A stretch of 64,000 nucleotides of DNA, from NCBI RefSeq assembly GCF_010983895.1, contig NZ_CP048836.1, positions 1,736,001 through 1,800,000 of the forward strand. The letters run 5' to 3'. Below are positions 20,121 through 29,745 of the stretch, in pieces. This DNA is from Nitrogeniibacter mangrovi. GTDB lineage: Bacteria > Pseudomonadota > Gammaproteobacteria > Burkholderiales > Rhodocyclaceae. The notes under the pieces were generated by a model. It was not told the origin of the DNA and made no database searches. It worked only from the letters and a program-made list of their open reading frames with translations. The translations under genes and the position numbers were made by a program. How positions within the stretch are numbered: position 1 is the first letter of the stretch; each line of letters starts with the position of its first letter.

Positions 20121-20627
20121 TCAGCGCCCTTTGGCGCCGCCTTTCAGATCCGCCGAGGCCTGTTTGATCATGGCGGCCAGGGCGGAGCGTCGCGCTTCGA
20201 GCCGCTTGGTGTCGGCCGCCCAGGTCTTGGCGGCGGCGTCGACGGCCTGTTGCAGTCCGGGCGCGTTGGCCAGGGCGGCTTTGATCTGGCGGTCCTTGGC
20301 CAGGGCGGTCTGGGTCTTCAGATCGGCCTGGGCCTGTTCGATCCGGGTGGTCAGCCGGGCGTCGGCTGCGGCCAGCGCATCGCCAATGGCGTCGGCGATC
20401 TGGGCGTCGGGGTTTTCCAGGCTGCGGTTGGTCTTGGGGCGCAGTTCCGGCAGATCGGGGACGCGCACGATGGCCCCTTCGGGCACGGTGCGCAGGTCGG
20501 CCAGCTGCGGGTTGGCCTTGAGGATGGCGGCGGCTGCGGTCTCGCGCTGTTTGGGGGTGAGGCGGACGTACATCTTGTCCGCGATGTCGGCGACGGTCTT
20601 TTCGCCGCGGAAGGTGGCAATGGGCAT
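20121..20627 (-). CDS. LysM-like protein at the end of the eCIS operon
   Basis: A 168-residue protein. The first ~60 residues (TVADIADKMYVRLTPKQRETAAAAILKANPQL, then VPEGAIVRVPDLPELRP) look like a LysM or tail-protein-X type fold; the remainder is an Ala/Lys/Gln-rich helical, probably coiled-coil region ending in GGAKGR. It follows the large beta-helix gene by 10 bases and is the last gene of the leftward operon. A structural or connector role is inferred from position. Confidence 0.75.
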   Translation of the reverse strand: MPIATFRGEKTVADIADKMYVRLTPKQRETAAAAILKANPQLADLRTVPEGAIVRVPDLPELRPKTNRSLENPDAQIADAIGDALAAADARLTTRIEQAQADLKTQTALAKDRQIKAALANAPGLQQAVDAAAKTWAADTKRLEARRSALAAMIKQASADLKGGAKGR

Positions 20628-20637
20628 GGCGCTCTCC

Positions 20638-23600
20638 TCAGGTGCCGATGATGTTGGTGAGCAGCGGGTCCGCCGGCACGGGCGCGCCGCCGGGCACGCG
20701 GATGTTGCCGGTGCTGGTGTTGCCCATGACGATGGCCCGCTGCTGGCCCGGATGCAGGTGCAGGGTGTCGGCGTCGCCCGGCGCGATGAGACGGTTGTTG
20801 CTCGCGGTGAGCGTGCGGGCGGCGAACTGACCGATGAGCGGCGCCTTGCCGCCGCCGCTCATCTCGCAGGCATTGTCGGCGAACAGCAGGTGGTCCACGT
20901 TGGCGCATTCGCCCAGGCGCTCGCCCAGCAGTTCGCCGCGCAGCCGGTTGCCGCGGATGGACAGGTCCGGCCGGGCGACCGGCAGGGCGACCAGACGGTT
21001 GAGCGTGAGCAGGTAGCTCGTCTCGGCCGCTTCGAACGCCGTGGCGAAGCCCAGATGCGCCACCCCGCCCAGCGCCGGCCGGGTGATGCGGATCGCCTGC
21101 CAGTCGGCGGGGACGAGGTTCTGGCCCGCGTCGGCGCGACGGTCCACCTGGTTGTCGTCGATGGCCAGGCGGTCGAAGGGCGGGCGCACCCGGATCGCGG
21201 TGACCGGGCCGGCGCTGCGATCCGGGCCGATGCCGAACAGCCGGTTGCCGTCGACGCTCAGTGCATCGACCCCCACCGCGCGGATCGCATCCACCGCCGG
21301 TGCGGCGGTGGCGTTGCGGGCCACCCGGCCCAGGGTGTTGCCGCGCACGTCGCCGCGTTGCACCCGGGTGAGTTGGATGGCGGCATAGGCGTCGTTGCCG
21401 CCGGTCACCGCCTGGCCGATATCGAGGCATTGGTTGGAGGACAGGGTGAGCGTCGCGATGGAGGCGGCCTCGCTCATCACGAACACCCCCAGGCCGATGG
21501 CGTCGATCTGGTTGTCCTGGATCAGCGCGCTGCCCACCGCCTGGGTCTGGCGGATGGCGTTGCCCTGCAGGTTGCGCAGGCGGTTGGCGCGGATGCGCAC
21601 GGTGTCGATGGCTACCGGGTCGAGGCCTTCGACCAGGGCGATGCCGTCGCCGCTGCGCTCGCCCAGCCCGGCGATCTCGTTGCCTTCGATGGTGAGCCCG
21701 TCCACCCCCGCCTGGATACCGTCGCCGGTGGTGTAGAGGGTGTTGTCGCGGATGTCGAAGGCCGAGCCGGGTAGCACCGCGCCGGTGGCGACGATGGCGC
21801 TGCGGTTGCCGTTGAGCATGAGGTTGCCGCCCACCTGCGTGGTGCCGTAGTGCAGGCTGGTGTCGCCGAAATGCACCGCGCTCTGGCTGCAGAAGAACAG
21901 GTTGCGCCGTATCCGCAGCTCGCCGGTGAGGGTGTAGTTCGCCCCCTCGGTGGCCAGGGCGCCGATGCCCCGTTCGGCCACGATGGCGCAGTCGCTCACG
22001 CTCACGCCGAGTACGCTCCCCGACAGGCCGATGCCGAGGCTGGTGCCGTCGCCCACCGCGAAACCGAGCACGTTGATGTGCTCGCAGCGCAGATCCACGG
22101 TGGTGCGCGCGGCGATCATGGGGGTGAAGCCCGAATTGCTGCCCGAGCCGATCAGGGTCAGGTTCTGCAGAGCGATGCCGCTGGTATCGGCGATGTCGAC
22201 GAGCCCGCCGGTCTGGCGGGCCTGGAGGATGGTCGCCCAGCCCTGGCCACGGATGCGCAGGGAGCGGCCGTCGTGGATGTTGAGGGGGGTGTCGATGGCG
22301 TAGCTGCCGATGCCCAGGCAGACGGTGCCGCCGCTGTCCTTGATGCCGTCGATGGCCTGCTGGAGGGTGTGGGTGCCGTTGTTGTGGTCCTCGGCGCTCA
22401 CGCACACGGTGCAGTCGCAGCCGCCGCCGTCGGCGATCGGCGGCCACAGGGTGCGGCAGTCGGTCTCGCCGTCGGGCAGGTCGACCACGGCCAGGCGGGC
22501 GTAGTGGTGGTGGATACCCAGCGGCGGCGCCGCATCGAGGATCTCCACGCTGGCATCGGTGGTGCGCGCGGCAACCACCCAGTAGTCACCGCTGTGAAAC
22601 GCGCCGTTCGCCTCCGCCAGAGTGAATTCCACCACGATGCCGTCCTCGAGGAACAGGCGGGTGCCGGCGGGGGGAATCTCGATCTCGCCGGTGGCGCCGA
22701 GGGCATTGAGGTCGGCCACCACGGTGCCGTCTTCCTGGTGGATCTCGCCCGCCTGATCCCAGCGGCGCACGCGGGTGTTGCGCAGCGCGTCGGTGGCGTC
22801 CTGGCCGTCGGTGGGGAACAGGCCTGCCGTCAGCGGTGCTTCGAAGGTAAGCGTGCGCGCGACCGGGTCGACGCCCTGGCTGGGGCTGATCCGGCGCAGC
22901 TCGCCGGGCTGCCCGTGCAGTTCGCGCCAGTCGTCGGTCACCTCCACCCAGTCGCCGGCATGGAAGCTCAGCACCTCGTCACGGCCGATGCTCTCGACGG
23001 TGATGGTGGTGCGGGCGCTGTCGATGTGGGTGACGCGGGAGGCCACGCTGGCGTTGTCGCGCGACCACTTGAAGGTGGCCGTGCCGAGCGCGCCGCCGGT
23101 ATGCACCTCGACCCGGTAGAGCTGGTTTTCCAGGCCCCGATAACCGGCCGCCGGGGCGATCCGGCACGGGTCCGGCTCGAAGCTCGGGGTGGCGGTGCCG
23201 GTGCTCAGGCGGGCGGCCGAGGGGGCGGTGGCGGCCTGCCAGCCGGGGATGTCCGCGTCCGCAGTGGCGCAGCTGATGTCGCCCACGTCCTCGAGCAGCT
23301 TGACCTGCCACACGGTCTGCAAGCGGCCGGTGCTGTCCACGCCGACGGCCGGTTCGACCAGCGCCGGGTCTTCCACCGCGGTGATGTCCCGCTGCCACAC
23401 GTCCACATAGACCAGATGGCGGCCACTCTGAGGCACGGCGGGGGGATCGGGAAGATAGGGCTGGGCGGTGTAGTCGAGCGCGGTGGTGCCCGCCAGCTCG
23501 GCCAGGGTCGGGTCCCAGGCATCGGGCGCGCCGCCGTGGTTTTCGGCCAGCAGCCCGTCCACGTACATGCGCCCGGGGCCGATGGTGAGCGCCCCGCCGG

Positions 23601-23805
23601 CCGCGTCGATGTGGAAGCCGTCCGGGGTGGTGCGCGGCACCACGCTGCCATTGAAGGTGTCCACCGTGCCGGCCTGGATGCGCCGGGCCAGTTGGGCCAC
23701 CCATTCGTTCCAGTCGGCGTCCAGCTGGACCCGGCCCTGCTGCATGACGACGCCGAGAAAGTCCCGGCGGGCGTCGAAGCGGATGCGGCTCAGATCGAAA
23801 CTCAT
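20638..23805 (-). CDS. DUF6519-type / right-handed beta-helix protein, putative fibre or baseplate appendage
   Basis: A 1055-residue protein. The N-terminal ~450 residues start MSFDLSRIRFDARRDFLGV and QQGRVQLDADWNEW, matching the DUF6519-type module found in contractile-injection clusters. From ~470 onwards short repeating segments (DCAIVAERGIGALA, IRDNTLYTTGDGIQ, IEGNEIAGLG, IRGNRLRGELL) give the turn pattern of a right-handed parallel beta-helix, as in tail spikes and pectate lyases. It could be a receptor-binding fibre; no enzymatic residues can be assigned. It lies 16 bases from the tail-I-like gene upstream in the operon. Confidence 0.8.
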   Translation of the reverse strand: MSFDLSRIRFDARRDFLGVVMQQGRVQLDADWNEWVAQLARRIQAGTVDTFNGSVVPRTTPDGFHIDAAGGALTIGPGRMYVDGLLAENHGGAPDAWDPTLAELAGTTALDYTAQPYLPDPPAVPQSGRHLVYVDVWQRDITAVEDPALVEPAVGVDSTGRLQTVWQVKLLEDVGDISCATADADIPGWQAATAPSAARLSTGTATPSFEPDPCRIAPAAGYRGLENQLYRVEVHTGGALGTATFKWSRDNASVASRVTHIDSARTTITVESIGRDEVLSFHAGDWVEVTDDWRELHGQPGELRRISPSQGVDPVARTLTFEAPLTAGLFPTDGQDATDALRNTRVRRWDQAGEIHQEDGTVVADLNALGATGEIEIPPAGTRLFLEDGIVVEFTLAEANGAFHSGDYWVVAARTTDASVEILDAAPPLGIHHHYARLAVVDLPDGETDCRTLWPPIADGGGCDCTVCVSAEDHNNGTHTLQQAIDGIKDSGGTVCLGIGSYAIDTPLNIHDGRSLRIRGQGWATILQARQTGGLVDIADTSGIALQNLTLIGSGSNSGFTPMIAARTTVDLRCEHINVLGFAVGDGTSLGIGLSGSVLGVSVSDCAIVAERGIGALATEGANYTLTGELRIRRNLFFCSQSAVHFGDTSLHYGTTQVGGNLMLNGNRSAIVATGAVLPGSAFDIRDNTLYTTGDGIQAGVDGLTIEGNEIAGLGERSGDGIALVEGLDPVAIDTVRIRANRLRNLQGNAIRQTQAVGSALIQDNQIDAIGLGVFVMSEAASIATLTLSSNQCLDIGQAVTGGNDAYAAIQLTRVQRGDVRGNTLGRVARNATAAPAVDAIRAVGVDALSVDGNRLFGIGPDRSAGPVTAIRVRPPFDRLAIDDNQVDRRADAGQNLVPADWQAIRITRPALGGVAHLGFATAFEAAETSYLLTLNRLVALPVARPDLSIRGNRLRGELLGERLGECANVDHLLFADNACEMSGGGKAPLIGQFAARTLTASNNRLIAPGDADTLHLHPGQQRAIVMGNTSTGNIRVPGGAPVPADPLLTNIIGT

Positions 23806-23821
23806 GATGCGGACTCCTCCC

Positions 23822-25918
23822 TTACGATTCGTAGAAAATGCCGGCGTGCAGGCCCACCCGCAGGTATTCGGCGAGGCGGATGTTCAGGTTGGTTTCGCGC
23901 TGCGCACCGTGCAGCTGATGAAAGACGCCCATCTCGCTCTCGTCGTCGGCCCCGCGCAGGATCGGCGCCGGGGTGCTGCCGGCCAGTTGGCCGTAGGCCG
24001 GCGTGCCGTAGCGCAGGGACGAAAAATGCGGGGCGATCCGGCCTGCCGTGGCGGCCGAGTCGGGCTGGCAGCGATGCCGGGCCGGGACGATGGAGGCGAA
24101 CGGCAGCCACGAGAAACGCACGCAGCCGACCTGCTTGCGCCGCGTGCGCACCGGCGCCGTCCAGCTGTCGCCGGCGGCCAGCGCCGCCAGCAGAATGCTG
24201 TTGGAGACCAGCTCGAACTGGGTCGCATGGATCTTGCCGACGACCGTGCTGGCCACCACCGACAGCGTGCCGCCGGGCGCGTCGCCATCGGCCGCGGCGA
24301 AGGCGGGCAGGGTGGTGTCATTGGCATCGACGAGACTGTCGCCGATGCGCATGGCGGCATGTGTGTGGACCCGCAGCGCACCGGTGATGCAGGCGTCCAC
24401 GCTGGCTTCGACGCCGGCAATGTCGATGAGCACGCTGACCGCGCCCGGCTGGGTCGGCGCGCCGTCGGCCGTCAGGCGGCGGCCCGGCACCAGGGTGCAG
24501 TGGATCAGATCGAGGCGGCCGAGCGCGTTGGTGCCGGTGTCGGGCACTTCGAGCCCGGCGCCGGTGATCAGCAGGCCGTTGAGCGTGCATGCGCTGTTGG
24601 CGGCGCCGGTGACGCTGAGGCCGCCGAGGTCGAGCACCGGGCGATGGCCGTTGGCCGCGCGGATCTCCACATGGCCGTCGGCCGCCACCGTGATGTCCAG
24701 GGTCTCGGTGTAGCGGTCGTTGTCGCGGATCTCGACCACCCCGTCGCCGGCGATGGCGCCGAGGGCGCTGGTGATGTCGGCGAACTCCGCCGCGCTCGGG
24801 TCGGCGGCGCTGACGGTGACCACGGTGGTGCTGTCTTCCGGCGTGGGCAGGGCATCGCCGCGCTCGTATTCGCCGCCGCCGATGTCCGCCGCAAAGCCTT
24901 CGTGCCAGGTCACCCGGACTTCGGCCGGATCGGCGGCGTCGGCGGGCAGGGCGATGCGGCCCAGCGCCGGGTCGATGGCGTAGGTGCCGTCGGCCGGGGG
25001 CGTGTGCGCCCAGCTGCCGCCGTCGTCGCCCAGATGGCACACGCGGATGGCGCTGCGCTCGATCTCGACGCCGTCCACCCACAGCACCAGGCTCGGATGG
25101 GCGTTGTCGATGGGCTCGCCGGCGCCGGGGCGGGCCGCGTAGTAGCGCGGCAGGCGTTCGTCCAGGCGGCGGCGCGACAGGGGCAGGGGCACGTTGTCCG
25201 GTTCGGCCAGGTGGGTGATGTCGTCTTCGGCCTGCGGGCAGTTGTACAGCGGCAGGTCATGCCCCAGCGGGCTGAAGCGGTAGCGGCGCGGCCCGTCGCG
25301 CAGGGCCGGGGCGAAGGTGCGCGAGTACGCCTGGATGCGCCACAGGTGCAGGCCGATGTTGGGAATGTTGTGCCGGCCCCGGCGCGATTCGATGCGGCGC
25401 ACATCGACGCTGCGGTTGGCCGACTCGAAGGCGGTGCCGATCCATTCGAGCGCGGCGCCCTGGCGCAGGTCGGGGCTGTGATGGTTGAAGCGCCGGACGT
25501 GGTTCATGTACTGCGTGGTGCACAGGCGCTGGAAGTACTCGACCGCGCGGGCGTCCCAGTCGGTGACGTCGCGGGCCAGCTGTTCGAGCACCAGGGCCGT
25601 GCCCTTGCGCCGGCGCAGGGCGATGGTGTGGGCCACCTCGGCGCGGGGGCTGGCAATGCGCGGGCTGACGCTGTGCAGGCTGCGATAGCCGATCAGGTCG
25701 CCGATGTAGGGCACCACCCAGTCGGCACAGGTCTCGATGAACAGATCGTCGTAGCACTGGGCGAGACTCTCCTCGGCGATCTCGATCTGCTCGGCGAGCA
25801 CCGCCATGAGCGCTTCGAGCGGGCCGCGTTCGAGCCCCTGCGCCTGCGCCAGCTCGGCATCGCGGATGCGGTGGATGGCCGGCAGCAGTTCGAACAGGTC
25901 GCGGGCGTTGTCTTTCAT
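23822..25918 (-). CDS. Phage tail protein I-like / beta-helix baseplate protein
   Basis: A 698-residue protein. Residues ~1-90 (DLFELLPAIHRIRDAELAQ, EIAEESLAQCYDDLFIETCADWVVPYIGDLIGY) resemble the P2 gpI-type tail protein domain that joins fibres to the baseplate. A long middle section follows, and residues ~370-560 contain beta-helix-like repeats (VEIRDNDRYTETLDIT, VLDLGGLSVTGAANS). The start ATG overlaps the stop of the upstream baseplate gene (ATGA). In eCIS loci this position is normally the wedge/fibre connector. Confidence 0.78.
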   Translation of the reverse strand: MKDNARDLFELLPAIHRIRDAELAQAQGLERGPLEALMAVLAEQIEIAEESLAQCYDDLFIETCADWVVPYIGDLIGYRSLHSVSPRIASPRAEVAHTIALRRRKGTALVLEQLARDVTDWDARAVEYFQRLCTTQYMNHVRRFNHHSPDLRQGAALEWIGTAFESANRSVDVRRIESRRGRHNIPNIGLHLWRIQAYSRTFAPALRDGPRRYRFSPLGHDLPLYNCPQAEDDITHLAEPDNVPLPLSRRRLDERLPRYYAARPGAGEPIDNAHPSLVLWVDGVEIERSAIRVCHLGDDGGSWAHTPPADGTYAIDPALGRIALPADAADPAEVRVTWHEGFAADIGGGEYERGDALPTPEDSTTVVTVSAADPSAAEFADITSALGAIAGDGVVEIRDNDRYTETLDITVAADGHVEIRAANGHRPVLDLGGLSVTGAANSACTLNGLLITGAGLEVPDTGTNALGRLDLIHCTLVPGRRLTADGAPTQPGAVSVLIDIAGVEASVDACITGALRVHTHAAMRIGDSLVDANDTTLPAFAAADGDAPGGTLSVVASTVVGKIHATQFELVSNSILLAALAAGDSWTAPVRTRRKQVGCVRFSWLPFASIVPARHRCQPDSAATAGRIAPHFSSLRYGTPAYGQLAGSTPAPILRGADDESEMGVFHQLHGAQRETNLNIRLAEYLRVGLHAGIFYES

Positions 25919-28900
25919 GGCATGAGCTCCAGCGCGATGCCTGGCTCGGCCAGGGTGAGCAGCTCGGCCGCGGCGGGCAGCGCGGTGAGCGAGGCGACCG
26001 GCAGCGCGGCGAACAGGCGGGCATTCGGTTCGGCGGGTGTGCCGCTGCGATACAGCTGGCTCACATGCGCCGCCACCACGCCGTCCACCGCCTGCGCCAC
26101 GGCGGCCACTTCGTCGATGGACACGGTCTGGCCGAAGGCGCGGCGGGCGAAGCCGAAATGGGCGTTCAGTGCCGCCTCGATTGCCGCGAGCACCGTTTCC
26201 TGCGCATGGGCCGGGTCCACCTTCACCGCGATGCGGGTGCGGAAGCGGGCATCGATGTAATTCGCCAGCCGGATCGGCACCAGTGGGTCGCCGTACTCGG
26301 TGAGCGCGTCGAGCAGATGGGTGTAGGTGGCGCTCGTCGTCGGCACCGGGGCGCCATCGACGCCGGCGATGGTGATGAACACGCCGCGCGCCGGGCCGGC
26401 CGGAATCCACAGCGCGTGCGCCTTGTCGATGCCGGCGAAGGCGCGGGCGAAGTCGGCGTAGTCGGTGATGGATACCGCGCGATCGAGGGTGAGCACCGTC
26501 AGCGGCGCGTTGTCGCGCGCCTTGTCCAGGGTCTCGGCGTCCTCGCCGCCAGTGGCGGCCTCGGGGTTGAGCACCTCGCTCACCCCCAGCGGGCGGCTGA
26601 GCAGGGTGGTGAGCTTGCCGGCGGCCACGTTGCCCGCCACGCCCAGGCCCTTGCGGTAGCGGGCGCGCACGTTGCTGCTGCCGCCGGGCAGGCGCGCACC
26701 CTCGACGCCGTCGCCGAAGCGGACGGTGGTGATCGCCGCGTCGTCCTGGGCGGTGTCGAAGACATGGGCGTGCGCCGCGGCGTCGTACAGGGTGTCGGCC
26801 TCCTCCCAGCGGATGTCGCCGACCCGAACCGCCAGCGTGGACGCACGGCCGCTGGGGGTGGCGGCGCTCACGTAGGTGAGCGGGGCCTGGGCGAGCCGGA
26901 AGTGCTGGTTCGCCCGGCTGCCGTCCCCGTCGCCGAGAATGGCCTCCACCGTCTCGCCATGGGTGGCCGGCGCCACGTTGGCATTGACCGTGGTGCCCAG
27001 GCGCACATAGACGTGGCGCGTGGCCTCGGCCAGCTGCACCGTGGTGCGGTCGCGGGTGTGGGTGATGGCATCGAGGCCCTTGGCGATGAACGCGATCTCG
27101 CGCACGGTCTCGTCGTCCTCATGGGCGGCCTCCAGCGCGATGTCGTCGCCATGCAGCGTGGCGGTGCCGACGGCGCCGTCGCGGTCGCGCAGCTTCAGGC
27201 GCAGGCGCAACGCCCCGTTGCCGATCGCGGCGACGAAGTCCTCCGGCGCGAGGGTGTAGGGGGTGTAGAACACCAGAATCTTGGGACCGAGCGGTTTCAG
27301 CGTGAACGCGGTGCTCGGGCCCGGGCCGATACGGCCGGCGAGCCTCAGGCTGATGGGTTGATAGCGCAGGAGGCCGAAGATCAGCGGTGCCGGCACCAGT
27401 TTGACCGGCGCTTCGACGAGTTCCAGGGTGTCGCCGCCGGTGAGGGTGCGGGTGCTGCCGTCGTCGCCCTGCCAGTTCAGCGCCACGACGCCGCGTGCGA
27501 GGCGGATGCGCTGGCGCGTGCCGCTCAGGGCGATGGCCTGGCCGGGGGCGAGCCCGTCCACCGGGTGATCGAGCGCCAGGGTCTGGCCGTAGACCGGCGC
27601 CGCCAGCGGCTCGCGGGCCAGCGCGAGCGCGTCGCTCTGCACATGGACCGCCAGGGTGCGCGGCGCGTGTTCGAATTCGCCCGGCAGGCGCCCGCCGGGC
27701 AACTCGCCGCTGAGCTTGAGGCGCGTGGTCTGGCCCGCGAGCAGGTATTCGGCGCGGCTGGCCACGCCGGCCTCGACGATGCGATACAGCTCCACCGAAT
27801 GCGGCACCGAGAGCAACGCCCAGCCCTCGGCGATCACCTTGTCGTCCACCGGCATGATGTCGATGGTGTCGGGGCTGCGCACGAGCGGCTGACGCTTGCC
27901 GGTGACGGCGACGAAGTTGCCCATCAGGGCCGCGTCCACCTGGGTGATGATGGCCTGGTAGGCGCTGAGCGCGCCATGACGCGGGGCGTTGGCGAGCGCC
28001 TCGGCGTTATCGGCCATCGCCATCAGCGGCGTGCCGATCTCGACCGCGGATTGCAGGTTTGCCGGCAGCATGGCTTCGATCTGCGTCAGCGCCGCGTCGC
28101 TGGCCAGGGCGGCAGGTGGCGTGCCGCCCGCGCGCGTCACCCCCACACCGGCGAAATGGCGCGCGATGGCGGCCAGCGCCTCGGGCGTTTCGGGGGCCAG
28201 GCCGGCGGGCAACTGTTGGGCCAGCATCACCGCGGTGCCCACCAGGGCCGCCACGTCCGCCGCTGCCGCCGCGCCCAGGGTGGCCTCGGCGGCCAGGCGG
28301 GTGCGCGCGGTCACCGCCGAGGCGTCGTCGCCGAGGGACTGCAGGGCGTCGGCCGGGTTGAGCACGCCGGCGGCGTCGGCCACCGTGGAGGGCGCGTTGA
28401 AGACCATGTCTCCGGCCGCGCCGGCGACGGCGCCGGGCAGGTTGGCGGCCAGGTCGCCGATGACCTCGGTCATGGGGCGATCGCCCGTGTCCTGCACCGC
28501 GCCGAGCATGGTGTGCACCCGCTGGGTGACTTCGTTGGCCGCCAGTTGCGCCACATCGGCCATGGCCCGGGCGCTGTCCGAGGCGAGGCTGAAGGCATGG
28601 CTGGCCAGATCGTGGCCGGCCATGACCACGCCGGTGCCGGCCAGGGCGGCCTGCTGCATGGCCTGGGCGGCGGCCGTCTGCGCCGCGCTGGTGGCGGCCT
28701 GGGCGACCTGCGCCAGGGTCGGCGTCATGAGCTGACTGACGATGACCCCGCTGCCGCCGCGCCGCTCCGGATAGACCGGCGCCAGGGCGCTGAAGTCGGG
28801 CCATTCGGCGGCGTCGTACTCGCTCTGGGCATCGCCGGGGGCATCGACGCCCAGGTAGCCGAGCTTGGCCTCCTTGCCGAGCACCTTCCAATCGGGCGCG

Positions 28901-29745
28901 TTGGCGCCGAACACCGCGGTGCGCTTGCGGAAGGTGTAGAGGCGCACCGCCGTGTCGGCGGGCAGCACGAAGGGCTTGGTGTGCCCGAGGCCGGTCTGCC
29001 AGGCGACGCGGGTGAGCTTGCGCGTGGTGTCGATGTCGATGCGTGCGATGGTGCGCACGTCCCAGCGTTCGTCCTGGGGGTCGGCCTCGTGCGCGGCGCC
29101 GACGATGAGGAGCAGATCACCCACCGCCAGGCCGGCATCGGTGCCGTCCAGCCACAGGCTCGTGTCGCCGAAAGCGGGGATGCGCGCCACGCTCTGCTGC
29201 ACGGGGATGGCGTTCCACTCGGCACGGGCCGGCACCGCCTCGACGGTCTCGAAGGTCTGCGCCTGTTCGTCCTGGCCGGGCACGCTCTGCACCTTGGTGC
29301 CGACCGGCAGCACGATCGGATCGAGGGCGACGCCGGGCACGCTCTTGAGGGTGAACGCCAGGTGGGTGGCCGCGGCGACGCCCGGCGCCGGCCGGTAGCC
29401 GATGAGGCGGGCCATGTCGATCACCGAGCGGCGCTCGGTGGCGGTGCGCAGGTAGTGCTCCTGGGTGTAGCGCTCGGTGTAGAAGGCGAGGATGTCGAGG
29501 GTGCTGGCTAGGGCGTCGGCGATGGCGAGGCTGAAGTCGCTGGCGTCGCGGGTGCCGAGCGCGGCCAGGGCCGGGGTGTCGGTGCTCGACAGGCGGGCGC
29601 GCATGCTCTCGAGGAAGTCGCCATGGCGACCGACCCGGTAGGCGATCTGGTCGAGCCCGGGCGGGTTGCTCACAGGCGCCGGGGTGCTGGCGTCGATGCC
29701 GGCGCAGCATCCGCAGTCGGATCGGGCGCGGGAGGAGCTCATCAT
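25915..29745 (-). CDS. Large baseplate J-like protein with an alanine-rich insertion
   Basis: A 1276-residue baseplate protein. The N-terminus (GLDQIAYRVGRHGDFLESM, then YTERYTQEHYLRTATERRSV, IGYRPAPGVAA) and C-terminus (VSITDYADFARAFAGIDKAHALW, FGQTVSIDEVAAVAQAVDG) match the two-part baseplate J / gp6 wedge family. Between ~335 and ~600 sits a long Ala-rich, predicted helical stretch (AQAATSAAQTAAAQAMQQAA and similar) unlike the flanking beta-rich parts. An N-terminal Cys cluster (CGCC) is present. Starts and ends are ATGA overlaps. A wedge role in the eCIS baseplate is inferred. Confidence 0.8.
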   Translation of the reverse strand: MMSSSRARSDCGCCAGIDASTPAPVSNPPGLDQIAYRVGRHGDFLESMRARLSSTDTPALAALGTRDASDFSLAIADALASTLDILAFYTERYTQEHYLRTATERRSVIDMARLIGYRPAPGVAAATHLAFTLKSVPGVALDPIVLPVGTKVQSVPGQDEQAQTFETVEAVPARAEWNAIPVQQSVARIPAFGDTSLWLDGTDAGLAVGDLLLIVGAAHEADPQDERWDVRTIARIDIDTTRKLTRVAWQTGLGHTKPFVLPADTAVRLYTFRKRTAVFGANAPDWKVLGKEAKLGYLGVDAPGDAQSEYDAAEWPDFSALAPVYPERRGGSGVIVSQLMTPTLAQVAQAATSAAQTAAAQAMQQAALAGTGVVMAGHDLASHAFSLASDSARAMADVAQLAANEVTQRVHTMLGAVQDTGDRPMTEVIGDLAANLPGAVAGAAGDMVFNAPSTVADAAGVLNPADALQSLGDDASAVTARTRLAAEATLGAAAAADVAALVGTAVMLAQQLPAGLAPETPEALAAIARHFAGVGVTRAGGTPPAALASDAALTQIEAMLPANLQSAVEIGTPLMAMADNAEALANAPRHGALSAYQAIITQVDAALMGNFVAVTGKRQPLVRSPDTIDIMPVDDKVIAEGWALLSVPHSVELYRIVEAGVASRAEYLLAGQTTRLKLSGELPGGRLPGEFEHAPRTLAVHVQSDALALAREPLAAPVYGQTLALDHPVDGLAPGQAIALSGTRQRIRLARGVVALNWQGDDGSTRTLTGGDTLELVEAPVKLVPAPLIFGLLRYQPISLRLAGRIGPGPSTAFTLKPLGPKILVFYTPYTLAPEDFVAAIGNGALRLRLKLRDRDGAVGTATLHGDDIALEAAHEDDETVREIAFIAKGLDAITHTRDRTTVQLAEATRHVYVRLGTTVNANVAPATHGETVEAILGDGDGSRANQHFRLAQAPLTYVSAATPSGRASTLAVRVGDIRWEEADTLYDAAAHAHVFDTAQDDAAITTVRFGDGVEGARLPGGSSNVRARYRKGLGVAGNVAAGKLTTLLSRPLGVSEVLNPEAATGGEDAETLDKARDNAPLTVLTLDRAVSITDYADFARAFAGIDKAHALWIPAGPARGVFITIAGVDGAPVPTTSATYTHLLDALTEYGDPLVPIRLANYIDARFRTRIAVKVDPAHAQETVLAAIEAALNAHFGFARRAFGQTVSIDEVAAVAQAVDGVVAAHVSQLYRSGTPAEPNARLFAALPVASLTALPAAAELLTLAEPGIALELMP

